A DNA stretch of 64,000 nt from Apodemus sylvaticus (GCF_947179515.1 NC_067495.1:59602754-59666753); one strand, 5' to 3'; positions 33,165-44,480 are shown, counted from the first letter of the stretch. A program made the numbers and translations. The notes: generated by a model from the sequence alone, not told the origin.

Positions 33165-33530
33165 GAAAGTCTACCACCTACCATGTACCCATCAATATAC
33201 TTAGATAAGATTTCATACTGTAAAAAAACTATGAAATAAAAATTATTTCCATTTACTATATTTCTAAAGCTATTCTGCATAGAGAGCTAAAATGTAATAA
33301 AAATTTAAATATAAAAGTATATTTGCTGTAACTCTACCATGTATTTGTCACTAAACTTAAATAGGATATTATTTCATATGGCAAAATAGCTTCTAAAAAT
33401 TACTTCTATTTGTTTATTTCTAATAGTATTCTGGTCAAAGAACTAAAGTGACTTCCCAAGATCTAATGGCAAGAAAGTAACAAACTAATTTTGATCCTAT
33501 ACTGACCTAATTCATCCTACCAGATTTTAG
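33165..33530 (+). repeat. Two adjacent MIR-like units (about 155 bp apart)
   Basis: 33170-33285 and 33325-33530 align with each other and with MIR. Shared pieces are 'ctaccatgta', 'atttcata', 'attatttc.attt' and, in the second unit, the MIR 3' wording 'aagtgacttcccaagatcta'. This is either a tandem duplication of one MIR or two MIRs inserted near each other. Confidence 0.6.
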
Positions 33531-33574
33531 TAAGATTTTCTTCAAAGAAATAAAAATTTTAAAAAGGGGTCAAG

Positions 33575-33665
33575 GGACAGGGTCACAGGTTCACTGTTAG
33601 AGCATTTACTTAGGATGTGCAAGGCCTTGGTTTGATCCCTAGCACCAGCAAGAATAAAACAAAAC
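33575..33665 (+). repeat. ID-type SINE
   Basis: 'gttagagcatttacttagga', 'caaggccttggtttgatccc', 'agcaccagcaagaataaaac' is a tRNA-Ala-derived ID element, moderately diverged. Confidence 0.75.
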
Positions 33666-33678
33666 ATTTTTATACATT

Positions 33679-33719
33679 TGCGCGCGCGCGCGCGCGCACA
33701 CACACACACACACACACAG
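33679..33719. repeat. (CG)n(CA)n alternating purine-pyrimidine tract
   Basis: About 18 bases of (GC)n run directly into about 21 bases of (AC)n. It probably grew from the ID tail. Long CpG alternation is rare in rodent DNA. Confidence 0.97.
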
Positions 33720-33839
33720 TTCAATTATTTCATCCTTTTCTTTCCATCTTTCCACTGAGATGTGCTAGCACACATCTAATACATAGAACTCTGAGAACTT
33801 AGCAACACATTAAAAATGTGGTAAAAAAAAGACTGCGAT

Positions 33840-33965
33840 TTCTTCCTACCGTCCTCAAAAACAGATGTTTGTATTAGAGGGAAAATAAGCAGCTACTCCA
33901 AGACTACAGAGCTAGTAACTGGTTGATGCACAATTCAACATTAGACAATTTAAATTCAAAAAAAA
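33840..33965 (+). repeat. MIR-like remnant
   Basis: 'tactccaagactacagagct' and 'agtaactggttgatgcacaa' resemble the MIR 3' half. A short A run follows. Confidence 0.45.
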
Positions 33966-33971
33966 AAAAAG

Positions 33972-34205
33972 AGTTCAAAGAAGCTGGGAGAGATGACTGT
34001 GTTCAAGAGCATTGGCTGCATTGCAGAGAACCTGAAGTTTGTTTCCCAGTGTCTACATGCTGCCTCATAACCATCTATAATTCCAGTTCCAAGGAATATG
34101 ATGGCTTCTTCTGGCTCCTCAAATACCAGGCACACACAAGGTGCACAGACATTCATTCAGGCATTCAGACATTCATCAATACATATAAATGATAAATACT
34201 TTACA
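33972..34205 (+). repeat. B3 SINE
   Basis: 'gctgggagagatgactgtgt', 'cctcataaccatctataatt', 'cttcttctggctcctcaaat', 'aggcacacacaaggtgcaca' in B3 order. Confidence 0.85.
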
Positions 34206-35435
34206 GTGGTTAAAAGACAGTAATGAACTGCATGTGACATAAGTACACACAGGAGGGAGGAAGGACCAGCAAGATAAGTCTGGCGAGGACAGTGTGGGAG
34301 GAGTAAGAATAGCTAACTGACCAGTGGGAAGCACCAGAGTGAAATCTATAACTTTGCATGCTAACTTTTAAAATTATAAAATAAAAACATAGAAGTTTCT
34401 GGTTTTAAACTGTAGTCAGTGTAACAGTAACAAAAGGACAGAGAAGGCAGTTCCCATCCCCCACAGAAGCATCAAAATAAAGCAGAAACACTTTAAAAGG
34501 AACATTATCAGAGCTTTGGAATGTAGTCAAAGGTTCACACTGACCAACTGAAGGCTGAATTTTTTTTTTTAAGGCAACCTCAATGTAGGAGCGTTTTGTG
34601 TCATTTTTACTTGTCTTGGGCCTATGACCTTTAGCCTACTAAAAGTGGCATTTTGATGTTTTAAAGTTGTTCATTCTGTATCCTAGCATGGGCTCTGGGA
34701 TCTAGTTCCATAGGAAACAAAACAGACTTTATCTGCAAACTCTTGTGAATTTATTTGCAAACCAATTTAGGAGGCTACATGAAGGACAGATACTGGGCAC
34801 TTGTGGTAATTTTACCTAATACTGAAGTCAGACTAGAAAAATCTAGTATTTGAAAACTAAACTGGCAGAGTGTGCTGTCATCATACCTTATGATCCCAGG
34901 TTATTTGTGAGGGCTAGCAAACGTAAGCCCACCCAGGGCAAAAGCAGTAAAATACTGTCCAGCAAATGAATGAAAGAAGGGAGGACTACAGAAATGACTC
35001 AGTGAGCAAACATTTGCCTAGTCTGCATAAAACCAACCAGATGGAACAGAGGGAAGAGGAGCCTGGGCATAAGCATGTGGAATCGAGGGGACTCCATCTG
35101 CAAAGACTAGTAACAGTTTGCTGCTGTTGATGATGATGAAGGGGTGGCAGTTGAAGTGGGGTCTTAGTAATCTCCTGGCATTAATGAAAAGAGTATATGT
35201 CAAACTGTTATTGAACACGCCAACTAAGACCAGTGACCACACAGGATAAAGTATAAACTCTTTGCAAACACACCTTGTGAGAAAAAAAAATCACTACACC
35301 AGACCACTATCTGAACATCAGTAATCAAAAGGATGGATGGCTAACCCTAAAATGAAAGCATATTGCATTTCCAGAATTAGCAAATGTTCAGTTTCCAACA
35401 ACAAAAATCACAAGTTACAATTTCTCCCTGGGATT
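34206..35435. other. Unassigned, with a weak B1-like piece near 34862-34960
   Basis: The B1-like piece reads 'tcataccttatgatcccagg'. The rest has no recognised feature. A 74-codon minus-strand frame at 35018 is unsupported. Confidence 0.35.
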
Positions 35436-35439
35436 CCCA

Positions 35440-36024
35440 GTGGCCATACTTAACCTGGACTCAGGTCAATGTCTTGCTCAGTCATCACCAAAGAAGATTC
35501 CTCCTGCAGTAGATGGGAACTAAGACAAGGGACCCACCACTGGACAATGTGCAGAAAGTGAGAGACTTTGGAGCACCCAGTCCTAAATGAGATGTCTTCA
35601 TGAAAACTCCTCAGGGCTCAGGAACTGTTCAGAAGAGGAAGCAGGAAGACTGTAAGAGCCAGAGGGATTAGATGACACCTCTTTACAGACACAAGAGGAC
35701 ATACACATGTATGAACTCACAGAGACTGCAGCAGGTTCAAGCCTCACAGGGTCAGAGTGCCAAGAGGGGACACAGACACCAGCCCCCATCCCTCACCAAG
35801 AAAATATCTGCAATTATCCACTGTCACTGGGGAGACAAACTACACTTAATGACAGGCCCCATGCCTAGCAGCAGATGGCTAACACAAAATGAAGTCAAAG
35901 ATATTTTTGAAGGTTTTTATTTTATTTTTATTTTTGTCTCATATTGATTTGTTTGGGCTATTTTTCCCTTACTGATCTTTTTGATTATAAACTGTGTTTT
36001 CTGATTCTGTGGCTTTAATGCATA
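35440..36024 (+). repeat. L1 3'-UTR (Lx-like), first part
   Basis: 'gggacccaccactggacaat', 'gtgcagaaagtgagagactt', 'gtcctaaatgagatgtcttc', 'aagactgtaagagccagagg' and 'catgcctagcagcagatggc' give the full order of an Lx-type 3'-UTR. It is interrupted by an LTR and resumes at about 36557. Confidence 0.85.
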
Positions 36025-36484
36025 TGTTAGTTAAGGTTCTTTAGAGGAACAGAACTTATAGGGGAAAATATATGCAAGATTAGAATGGCTTACAGCCTGT
36101 AGTCCAGCTAGTTCAACAATACAAAAAGAAGTTTCAAGAATGCAGTAGCTGTTCAGTCAACAAGGCTGGATGTCTCAGCTGGTCTTCAGTAGACTACAGA
36201 ATCCTGAAGAAGTAGGCTCTAGTGCCAGTGAAGAAATAGATATGCTAGAACGGTAAGGGCAGGTAAAGAAAAAAGCTTCCTTCTTCCGTGTCCTTTATCT
36301 AGGCTGTCAACAAAAGGTGTGGCCCAGATTGGAGGTGTATCTTCCCACCTCAAAAGATCTAGATTAAAGGTAGATCTTCCCACAACAAATTATTTAATTA
36401 AAAAAAATACCTCACAAGTGAACCCAGCCACTTAGGTTTTAGTTAATTCCAGATGTAGTGAAATTTACAAGCATAGCCATTACA
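36025..36484 (-). mobile_element. MaLR-type solo LTR, reverse, nested in L1
   Basis: The reverse complement starts TGTAATGGCTATGCTTGTAA at 36484 and ends near 'taactaaca' at 36025. Internal wording 'ggccacaccttttgttgaca' and 'cttcttcaggattctgtag' (antisense) matches the plus-strand LTRs at 26330 and 37240. It splits the L1 3'-UTR. I could not find matching target-site duplications. Confidence 0.78.
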
Positions 36485-36492
36485 AGGTAGGG

Positions 36493-36494
<2 letters not shown>

Positions 36495-36556
<62 letters not shown>
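36495..36556. repeat. (TG)n(AG)n microsatellite
   Basis: About 27 bases of TG repeat followed by about 32 bases of GA repeat. Confidence 0.97.
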
Positions 36557-36559
<3 letters not shown>

Positions 36560-36780
36560 TCTCATGCCTCTTTATTCTTTTTCCCCTTTTTACTGAAAAT
36601 ATATTATTCCATTTTTATTGCTTGTTCTTTTTTGTTAGTTTGTTTTGTTCTTGTCTTTTTTAATTGCCTGTTTTCTTAAAAGTGAGAAAGAAGGCATAGA
36701 GTTGAATGGGTGATAAAGGGGGGAGGATCTGGAATGAAATAAGAATATACTGTACAAAAAAAAACTATTTTTAAAAATTT
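36557..36780 (+). repeat. L1 3'-UTR, terminal part
   Basis: T/G-rich sequence, purine-rich 'gataaaggggggaggatctg', then 'gaatatactgtac' and an A-rich end: the end of the L1 begun at 35440. Confidence 0.7.
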
Positions 36781-37239
36781 AATGGCTTCCACTTTGTTCA
36801 TCCTGGGATGGATTAGGACTTTAAGATATAAATACTGCTACAGCTCCGGTAAATACTATCAAATAGAAATATAATTTGTCTTCTGAAGAAAGCAGAAAGG
36901 TTGTGTTTACCTTGTAAAAGATCATAGAAAACATCCATAAAGAGCATGATCTTGAATTTATGATACTTGCATGTGATGGTATGTGTAAATTTTCCTTTAG
37001 AATATCCTGAATCATCTATAATAATCTACATTTTAAAAACTTAATGGCAAAAACTTACAAGTCACACAAAGAAATAAGTATGGTCAAATCAAAGGCATAA
37101 ATTGACAAAAAAGAAAAACAATCTGGGGAAAATCCATTTACCACACTTAGGAAATAAAAATGTCAAAATTATTGTCTTAAATACATAAAAATAGCTAGTA
37201 AAAAAATACACAGAACTAAAGAGAATCAGGAGAATAATG
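36781..37239. other. Unassigned AT-rich, perhaps decayed L1
   Basis: 37090-37200 has weak L1 ORF2 resemblance. Nothing else recognised. Confidence 0.35.
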
Positions 37240-37345
37240 TATGAACAGAACATATATCCTTGCTAGCATATCCATTTCTTCACTGGCACTAGAACCTACT
37301 TCTTCAGGATTCCAGAGTCTACTGAAGACCAGCTGAGACATGTGT
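37240..37345 (+). repeat. MaLR LTR fragment
   Basis: 'agcatatccatttcttcact', 'ggcactagaacctacttctt' and 'aagaccagctgagacatgtg' are almost identical to the reverse complement of part of the LTR at 36025-36484, about 1 kb away in opposite orientation. A TATG-rich run follows. Confidence 0.75.
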
Positions 37346-37499
37346 ATGTATGTGTATATGTATATATGGTATTTATGATAAAGAATGGCTAGACTGCATA
37401 AAATAGAACTTTCAGAAAACAAAAGAAATGAATAAAAAGAGTATTTGATGAAATAATGGCCTAATAATAATGCTTCCCAAATTAATTTTCAAAACAATT

Positions 37500-37625
37500 A
37501 ATCTATGCCTTTAATCCTAGAACTCTAGAGGCAGAGGCAGGCAGATCTCTGAGCTCAAGGCCAGACTGTTCTACAGAGCAAGTTCCAATACAGTCAATGC
37601 TACACAGAGAAACTCTGTCTCCAAG
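37500..37625 (+). repeat. B1 SINE
   Basis: 'atgcctttaatcctagaact', 'gaggcagaggcaggcagatc', 'agagaaactctgtctccaag': B1 lacking its first bases. A G-rich tail follows to 37690. Confidence 0.88.
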
Positions 37626-37687
37626 AAGCCAAAGAAGAAATTGAAGAGGTTGGGGAGGGGAGGAGGAGGGGAGGAACAGGGGAGGAG

Positions 37688-37862
37688 AGTCCAAATTCAC
37701 TTCCCAGCAAAACTGTCTGTAATTCCAGCTCTAGGGGACTGAACTCCTTCTTCTGGCCTCCATGAGTGCTGGCACTTGCATGCCCATCTGCACATCACCT
37801 ACATGTGCAAGCAGACACCAACACACATACACACACGCATGTACATGCATACATTTAAATCC
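37688..37862 (+). repeat. B3 SINE, 5'-truncated
   Basis: 'ctgtctgtaattccagctct', 'cttcttctggcctccatgag', CA-rich 3' end. Confidence 0.85.
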
Positions 37863-38119
37863 TTTCCTTAAGCCAAAGACAGAGTTTGCAAAGCAAGAGA
37901 AAAGTAATTTATCTAATCAAAGAATTCTTCATCAAGATTAACAGTCATTTTCCCATTGGCATCCATAGAGTCCAGAAAAGAGCGTAATGACATAAAAATG
38001 CTAAAAGAAAACCTGAGTTAAACTCTTCCTCCAAGTATTCTATCCAGCCATGTTAATACAACCCTCTACATTCTGGGCCAATCGGGGCTATATAGGAAGT
38101 CTCTGTCAAACAAAAGTAA
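37863..38119. other. Unassigned
   Basis: Short unassigned block; 38040-38110 may be B1-like. Confidence 0.35.
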
Positions 38120-38269
38120 AAAGGAAAGGCCAGGTCTACTAGTATATATCTCTAAACCCAGCATTCAAGAGGCACAGGCATGTGGATCTCTGCAAGTTTA
38201 AGGCCAGCCTGGTCTACATAGTGAATTCCAGACTAGTCAGAGCTATAATGAGGTTTCAGCTTTTGAGAC
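38120..38269 (+). repeat. B1 SINE, old
   Basis: 'aacccagcattcaagaggca', 'aaggccagcctggtctacat', 'gtgaattccagactagtcag'. Confidence 0.82.
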
Positions 38270-39700
38270 AGGAATAACAGAACATGGAGGATGCAAGACG
38301 GGAACTAGGAGGAGGGCTTTAACTGGGGAAAAGAGAGGAAGGACAATACAGAGGGAGAGGAAGGGAGGAGGGATAAGTAACACTAAGTATATTTGAAAAG
38401 CTATAGGGAATCTTATCATTTTATATTTACCTAAAATTACATATAATCATACATATGTATATAGATTAAATGAAATCATGCCAAATGGGCTGATAATGCT
38501 CCCATAAGTGCCATAGACTCTCTAACAAAAATGCCAGTACCAGGCATGAAAAAACGCTTTTCAGATTTTTGGTCAGAAGAGCCCAAGAAACTCTCAAATT
38601 AATATAAGTTAGCGCCATTGCCCTTCCAGAATGTAAAGGTAAGTCTATTATGGAAGACACCATGCTCTTCAGACAAAGGACACTGAGGAAACAGGATCTG
38701 ATGTGAAAGCTCCCTCCATGAGGAGCTTTCATGATGCCAGAAGGTGCTTTGCAAGCTGCAGAGGGAGGGAAGCAATTAACAGTCCTACCTAGTTGTAAAG
38801 TCTGTGAATCACAATGACCCATATGGCAAGATATCCTTAAAAGATGCAATGGTGGCCCTCATATGTTGGCAATAACTACCAGCTGACTACTTCAACTATA
38901 GGCTCACTCAACAGAAAGAAAATCATACCTGGTACTTCAATCCTAGTCAACTTATCCATGACTAGTGAGGTCACAGATCTTAGAGGAGAAACTAAATCAC
39001 TGCCATTTTGCTAAACCAGTAAATACCCAGCTGCATTCTATATACTTACCCTTATCCACACAGGTAAGTGTGGCTCTCGTCCCTCATCAAAGAAACTTCT
39101 TTTTGCAGCATATGAAGACAATTACAGAAAGCCACACAACTGGTCGAACTGCAGAGAACTGACTGTGGGTGACCAGACCCAAGTTAGATATCTACAGCAC
39201 ACCTACACCTTAAGCTCAGGGAGCATCATGGATGAGGAGGTCGAAAGATTCTACAAGCCAGAGGACCTAGATGTCAGCAATGAGACTGTGTCCTCTATAT
39301 AGAACAGGGAAGCTTCACCCATGAAATCCAACAATATGGCTGTCTAAACATGATCTGAATGATGACAATACCAAGCTGACATATAAACATGGGTGGGGGA
39401 ATCTCATGGGTCACCAACCATACATGAACAGATATAGGCAATCTATGGCATGGTTAGCCCTAAAGACATATACACTAAATGGGCTCATAAAGTTGTACTT
39501 GTATATTCGTGTATGTTTGTGTGTATATATGCATATGTGTGTGTATACACACACTCACATACACAAAATGATTTTAAAATGATAACTAACATGAATTTGA
39601 GGGGGAACATTAGGGCAGGGAATAGGAGAGCTTGATGGAGAGAGGAAAAATTGAGGTAAATAGAGAAGGCATAATGTGAAAAAATTTAACTTTAATAAGG
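38270..39700 (+). repeat. L1 3'-UTR (Lx-like), long
   Basis: About 1.4 kb of Lx-type 3'-UTR: G-rich 'gaagggaggagggataagta', 'ctcccataagtgccatagac', 'acaggatctgatgtgaaagc', 'cacaatgacccatatggcaa', 'caagctgacatataaacatg', 'catgggtcaccaaccataca', then a purine-rich end. A 127-codon minus-strand frame (38466-38849) is antisense to this and not a gene. Confidence 0.78.
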
Positions 39701-39764
39701 AAATCTAGCACAATAAAAATGTAAGAAGAGAGGAGAAAAAAGGGGAGGTGAGGAAGAGAAAAGA

Positions 39765-39835
39765 AACAGTGCAATGAGAGAGCACTTGCCTAGCACGTAT
39801 AATGACCCAAGTTTCAACCCCCTTTTATGTAAAGC
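39765..39835 (+). repeat. ID-like SINE fragment
   Basis: 'gagagagcacttgcctagca' and 'aatgacccaagtttcaaccc'. Confidence 0.6.
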
Positions 39836-39849
39836 ATAAATGTTTTGCA

Positions 39850-40560
39850 ACCTACTTTAATAAGGCTTCAACCTCTTCTCTAGCCCACCACCCAGCAGAG
39901 GGAGTGGAAGAGAAAATTTATTAGGATTGGGGGAAGTGGGCCTGTTCAGCAATAGTTCTTTGAGGGTGAGCTCGATCTTCTTTCTCAACAGTTCAGTCCT
40001 GTAGCAAACACCAAATACGACTCAGCAGCTGTAGACCAGTCCTTTAGGCAGGCAGACACCAGACATGAACCAGCAGATACAGTCCAGTCCGTACAGCAAG
40101 CAGACACCAGGCAGCTATAGTTCAATCCTGAAGGAACAGCCAAGCTCACCAACAGGCGTGAGGCGAAGCCGCAGAAGCTGCAAGCTACTGTAGGAACCTC
40201 ACAAACAGTTCTTCGGGGAGTTTCTTTCAATGGCAGCTTTACCATAAGTTGAGCTCAATAATACTATGTAAGGTGAACCAAAACATGTGTCTTTCGCAAA
40301 GAATAGTGAGGCAGAGCAAACCAAACCAAAGCTCAGAGTTTATTTCCCACTGTCTGTGGGGTCATATTTATACTCCTTCATCAAGTGTCCTTTCACATGT
40401 GCAAACATGTGTTGTATCCAAACTTCCTTTCACCTGTGTCTGCTTCAGGACAACAGTCTTTGACGTGTTTGATTTAGCAAAACATTCTTTCACCTGTGTG
40501 CCCCAGCAAAACATCATTTGGCATAACTGACTTTCCTAAGAACTAGAAGTGCCCGCTTCA
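39850..40560 (-). mobile_element. LTR, reverse (same family as 63090-63935)
   Basis: In reverse complement it has a TATAAATA box near 40370, upstream direct repeats of the type GACACAGGTGAAAG / CATGTGAAAGGAC (40385-40510), and a 3' end with 'ttccactccctctgctgggt'. The R/U5-like part (39990-40150) contains about three 48-50 bp repeats built on 'ctggtgtctgc'. The family looks like an ERVK/RMER-type LTR; the name is not certain. Confidence 0.6.
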
Positions 40561-40584
40561 CCAAGTATTTTTGAAAAAGGAAAG

Positions 40585-40715
40585 GTAGAACATAGTAGTA
40601 TACACCTTTGCTCCCAACATTCAGGAGGCAGACACAGAATTTATGTGCGTTTAACATCAATTTGGCATACATAGAGAATTTGAGGATACACAGGACTATA
40701 AAAACAAGAAAGAGA
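40585..40715 (+). repeat. B1-like SINE, old
   Basis: 'tacacctttgctcccaacat', 'tcaggaggcagacacag' in B1 order. Confidence 0.6.
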
Positions 40716-41050
40716 CAAAAGAAAAACATGAAATAGCATTTAACATACATCCTGCAACATGGACAGATCTGGAAAATACTATTTTAATGTTATTAAATAT
40801 CTAGGATAAACAGTCACACAGGAAGAGATATAGATTTGAAGTTACTAGACTCTGAAAGGAAAGGGGAAGGGGAATTATTTAATGCTTTATAGCTTCCATT
40901 GGGGATAATGAAAACATTTCAGAAACATTAGTGATGATTTTATAATCTATATGCAAATAATATTGTGAGTACCATCCTTACGTATGGAGAAAATCACAAA
41001 TTTATATCATATACATTTAACTCCAAAATTTCAGACATACTCAGTCTCTT
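40716..41050. other. Unassigned, perhaps decayed L1 3' sequence
   Basis: 'cctgcaacatggacagatct' and 'gatttgaagttactagactc' hint at an old L1 or SINE; not assigned. Confidence 0.35.
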
Positions 41051-41061
41051 TACAGTCAGTT

Positions 41062-41202
41062 TTTTTTTTTTTTTTCCGAGACAGGGTTTCTCTGTGTAGC
41101 CCTGGCTGTCCTGGAACTCACTCTGTAGACCAGGCTGGCCTCGAACTCAGAAATCTGCCTCCCAAGTGCTGGGATTAAAGGCCTGTGCCACCACCGCCTG
41201 GC
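41062..41202 (-). repeat. B1 SINE, reverse, with target-site duplications
   Basis: A near-intact young B1 in reverse ('gagacagggtttctctgtgt', 'gaccaggctggcctcgaact'). The duplication 'tacagtcagtt' lies at 41051-41061 and 41203-41213. Confidence 0.96.
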
Positions 41203-41213
41203 TACAGTCAGTT

Positions 41214-42500
41214 CTATCAACCATAGCATCATAGGACCCTCAAGCTCCACTTGATAGCTTATATATAATATGGGTAATAATTCCTGCCCTACTGCCCTCA
41301 TTCTTGTTCTCAGATCAATTAAAAAAAAAGATGACAGAACATTCTAATATACAACATTTTGAAGTCAGGTGTCATTATTTTCTAGGAGGTCTGAATGTAA
41401 ACTCCACAGTGTGCATTTCCTCAATCCTAGACAATAAAATGCTTTGGTTTTGTTGTGCCCGTCAGCTGAAGGATCCTTTCAGTTGCAGGGACAATCTCCA
41501 GCAATGCCAGTCCATGTAGGTAAAAACAGTTCACTTGTTAAACAAAGAGTTTTGCTTAAACTGCTGGTGGCTTCCAGTTAACAGCACGTCCTTACAGTGT
41601 ATTATGAACACATGGGCACAAAAGACTTATTCAGGTAAGTTGGCAAAACACTGAACAAAGAGAAAGGAAAAAACAACATTGTGGCTGCCAGTTCTTGCTC
41701 TGAGGAAGCAAGAAGAGTTTCCAGGGAGCCGACTTGGCATAAAGTGCCAGAAAGCATGGTGAGGATCAAAAAAGTGGCTGTGGCACTCAGCCTTTGAAAT
41801 GGCTCCCAGACAAGACCTACCACAGACACGGTCAGCTTCCGGACAGGGCTCTTCAGCTTTTGCACCCTGCTCAGAAGTAAGTATTAGAAAGCTTCCCAAC
41901 AGGGCTGTCCAGCACAGTGCCAGGCTGCTGTCAGGAAAGCAGTAGCGTGTACAGCAAAACACATCTTAGCCTGGCTCCCTTAGGAGAACAAAGGGTAGAC
42001 GCTTCAAAACACCAAACATAACTATGAAAAGGCATTCTGAAGGGAAAATGTCAGGCTAATCACTTTACACACAGTAGCAGTCAATAAAAGGGGGCTTGAC
42101 ACCCAGTTTCTCCATAGTCACAGTCCTGAACTCTGTTGCTTTTACTCCTTTGTTCAATGACATTTGACTTCCTTTTCCATTTTGCTCTGGCCAACACATT
42201 CTCACCTTGTATTGAATTCTCCCTGGTCTCAGTTGCCCTAACTAGAAAGTGCTATCTTTTCCTGCTGATAAGTGGACTCCAACTACCAGGATCTGACCTC
42301 AGCACTGGCCTATATGCCCCCAAAGACTTGGGAAGGGGTGAAAAAGAAAAACATGGTAAGCCTTACCAGGCCTTATAAATTACAAAGTTAAACCTCAAAC
42401 TTTGAAACTGTAACACGTGACGGCTGCTAGGAACTAGGAGTTTACATCTATAGCTGGGAATTCTCACTCCAACCTTAAAAAGCAGATCCTACCATCATTT
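41214..42500. other. Unassigned, repeat-poor
   Basis: One of the longer repeat-poor stretches. Overlapping minus-strand frames at 41602-41962 have no recognised domain. A possible 46-bp minus-strand microexon at 41821-41866 (CAG acceptor, GTAGGT donor) is too short to support. Confidence 0.35.
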
Positions 42501-42504
42501 CATT

Positions 42505-42640
42505 TTGATTTTTATTTCGAGACAGGGTTTCCAGCTATAGCTCAAACTGACCTCAAATTCTTGGACTTCTTTTGACTCAGCATTTTGAGGAGCTGAGTGA
42601 GACCACTGTGGTATACTTCTCAGTCTGGCTTATCCCCATT
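42505..42640 (-). repeat. B1-like SINE, reverse, old
   Basis: 'tttcgagacagggtttccag' then decayed sequence to 'cttctcagtctggctta'. Confidence 0.65.
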
Positions 42641-42712
42641 TTAGGGAAGATAAAATCGAGACCGAAGAAGGTTTAAGTGACTTCAAGATCTCAAAGGTAA
42701 ATGCGTTAGACT

Positions 42713-42768
42713 CCAAAAAAAAAAAAAAAAAAAAAAAAAACCAACCAACCAAACAAACAAAAAACCCT
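42713..42768. repeat. Poly(A) with (CCAA)n/(CAAA)n
   Basis: About 27 A residues followed by CCAA and CAAA units. Confidence 0.95.
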
Positions 42769-43025
42769 CCCATTTAAATCTCAGTGCTTCTAAAGTAGTC
42801 AACTCAACATAAATAGCAAGTTTAAATTTAAAAAATCTAAAGCTATAAAATTCTAGAAGTAAGTTGGAGCTTCCTTGGCATGTGTGAGGTCCTAGAACTG
42901 AACCTGAGCATGAAAACTTAGAGACAGCATCAGTCATTGTGACAATCAGCTGTCCTTAAACACAACTTCAGAAACACAATCCACTAATGGAAAGAGAAAC
43001 AAACTGAGTTCATCAAAGCTACAAA
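42769..43025. other. Unassigned
   Basis: Nothing firm; 42900-42945 is faintly ID-like. Confidence 0.35.
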
Positions 43026-43029
43026 TCTG

Positions 43030-43235
43030 GAGCTAAAGAGATGGTTCCATGGAAAAGAGGATGGGCTACTCTTACTGTGGACCCAGGTTTGGTTCTTAGC
43101 ACCAACATGATGGCTTACAATGGTCCCTAACTCCGTTTCCAAGAGCTCTGACTTCCTTTTCTGACCTCCATGGACACCATATGTGGCACATACACAAGCA
43201 CGCAGGCAAAGCACTCATACAAACAAGACAAAAAA
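43030..43235 (+). repeat. B3 SINE
   Basis: 'tggagctaaagagatggttc', 'agcaccaacatgatggctta', 'tctgacctccatggacacca', 'gcaggcaaagcactcataca'. Confidence 0.85.
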
Positions 43236-43489
43236 ATTACAAATGTTTTTTTCTCTGTGAAATATCCCATTGAAAGGATTTTTTGAAAGATAAACTGTTA
43301 GGAAATACTGGTAAATCATATGTCTGGCAAGAGATCCGTGTTCAGAATACATAAAGCATTCACTAAACTCTAAAGTAATAAAACAACTTAAATATATAAT
43401 GAGCAAAATGCTATCAAATATACAGATAGAAACTACCCAAAATGCAGCAAACTAAGGCATTAGATACTGCATTCACTATACACTAACTA
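43236..43489. other. Unassigned AT-rich, perhaps L1-derived
   Basis: Nothing firm. Confidence 0.35.
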
Positions 43490-44130
43490 GAATGACTGAA
43501 ATAACATACAGTGCCAATGTCAAATACACTAGCAGGGACACAGAAAAACTACAACCCTTATACACCACAAATGGGAACATAAAACTATTATACTTTAGAC
43601 AAAGGTTTGGTAGTTTCTTGTTAAATTAAACACATGTGTATTAACTGAGAATCCAGAGGCAACCGACTTAATCGACATAGTCACAAGATGACAGCAGCTG
43701 CATTTGTAATTACAAAAAAAAAGGCAAACGCTTTAATCAATCCAAATGTCCTTCAACTGGGGAATGGGTAAACAAACTGGCACAAACACATGCAGGACTA
43801 TTAATAAGCAATAAAAAAGAATTAATTTTTGATATATTTATATGGGTCATAAGGGAATTCTGCTGAGTGGGAAAAAATATCTCAAAAGGCCACATATTGC
43901 ATGACTGCATTTATAGAACATTTTTGAGAAGCCAAAATTAGATAGACTGAGAACAGCTCAGCCACTGCCAAGAGCAAGAGCCTGCAAAAAATACTGAATA
44001 AAATACCAGGACCCATCCACACAGGGTTAATGGAAGGCACTGTTGTTTTTATCTGAAGTATCCACACTGTCAGTTATCAACAGTCATGCAGCAAACTCTT
44101 AGAAGACACTAATATGGTGCATGACTAAAA
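43490..44130 (+). repeat. Ancient mammalian L1: end of ORF2 and 3' part
   Basis: Ordered, diverged landmarks of L1M-type ORF2 ends: 'aacccttatacaccacaaat', 'ttggtagtttcttgttaaat', 'ccaaatgtccttcaactggg', 'gaatgggtaaacaaactggc', 'aggccacatattgcatgact'. Confidence 0.8.
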
Positions 44131-44149
44131 TTCCAAGCAAAGTCATCAG

Positions 44150-44480
44150 AAAAATAAACCACGAAAGAAAAGATCCCCAAGGCAGGAGACCCCCATTTTA
44201 TTCTTCCTCTCAGTGGGGAGAGGGAGAAAGAGAAAGGGAAGGGGAAGGAGGGATAAGAAACGGCAATGGGGGAAGGACAACATATAACACACCTTCTTTA
44301 ATATGCAAAACATATTTGTCTATATGTATGTGAATGTCATGAAAAGCAGAAACAGGACGGGGAAGAGTTCCAAGGGAGAGACTATGGGAGGAAACCATGA
44401 GCACAGTGCAACAATGTGTGTGAGAAAATGTCAGGGAACCCAATTGGTTTTACCTTAACTAAAAATTAAGGCATCTCTAG
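44150..44480 (+). repeat. Old rodent L1 3'-UTR fragment
   Basis: Purine-rich 'gaaggggaaggaggg' block followed by 'catatgt.tgtgaatgtcat'-like wording typical of old rodent L1 3' ends. Confidence 0.5.

Noticed and set aside
38466..38849. 127-codon minus-strand frame
   Set aside because: Antisense to an L1 3'-UTR; no domain.
41821..41866. 46-bp minus-strand microexon
   Set aside because: Splice-like ends, but too short to judge and two frames are open.
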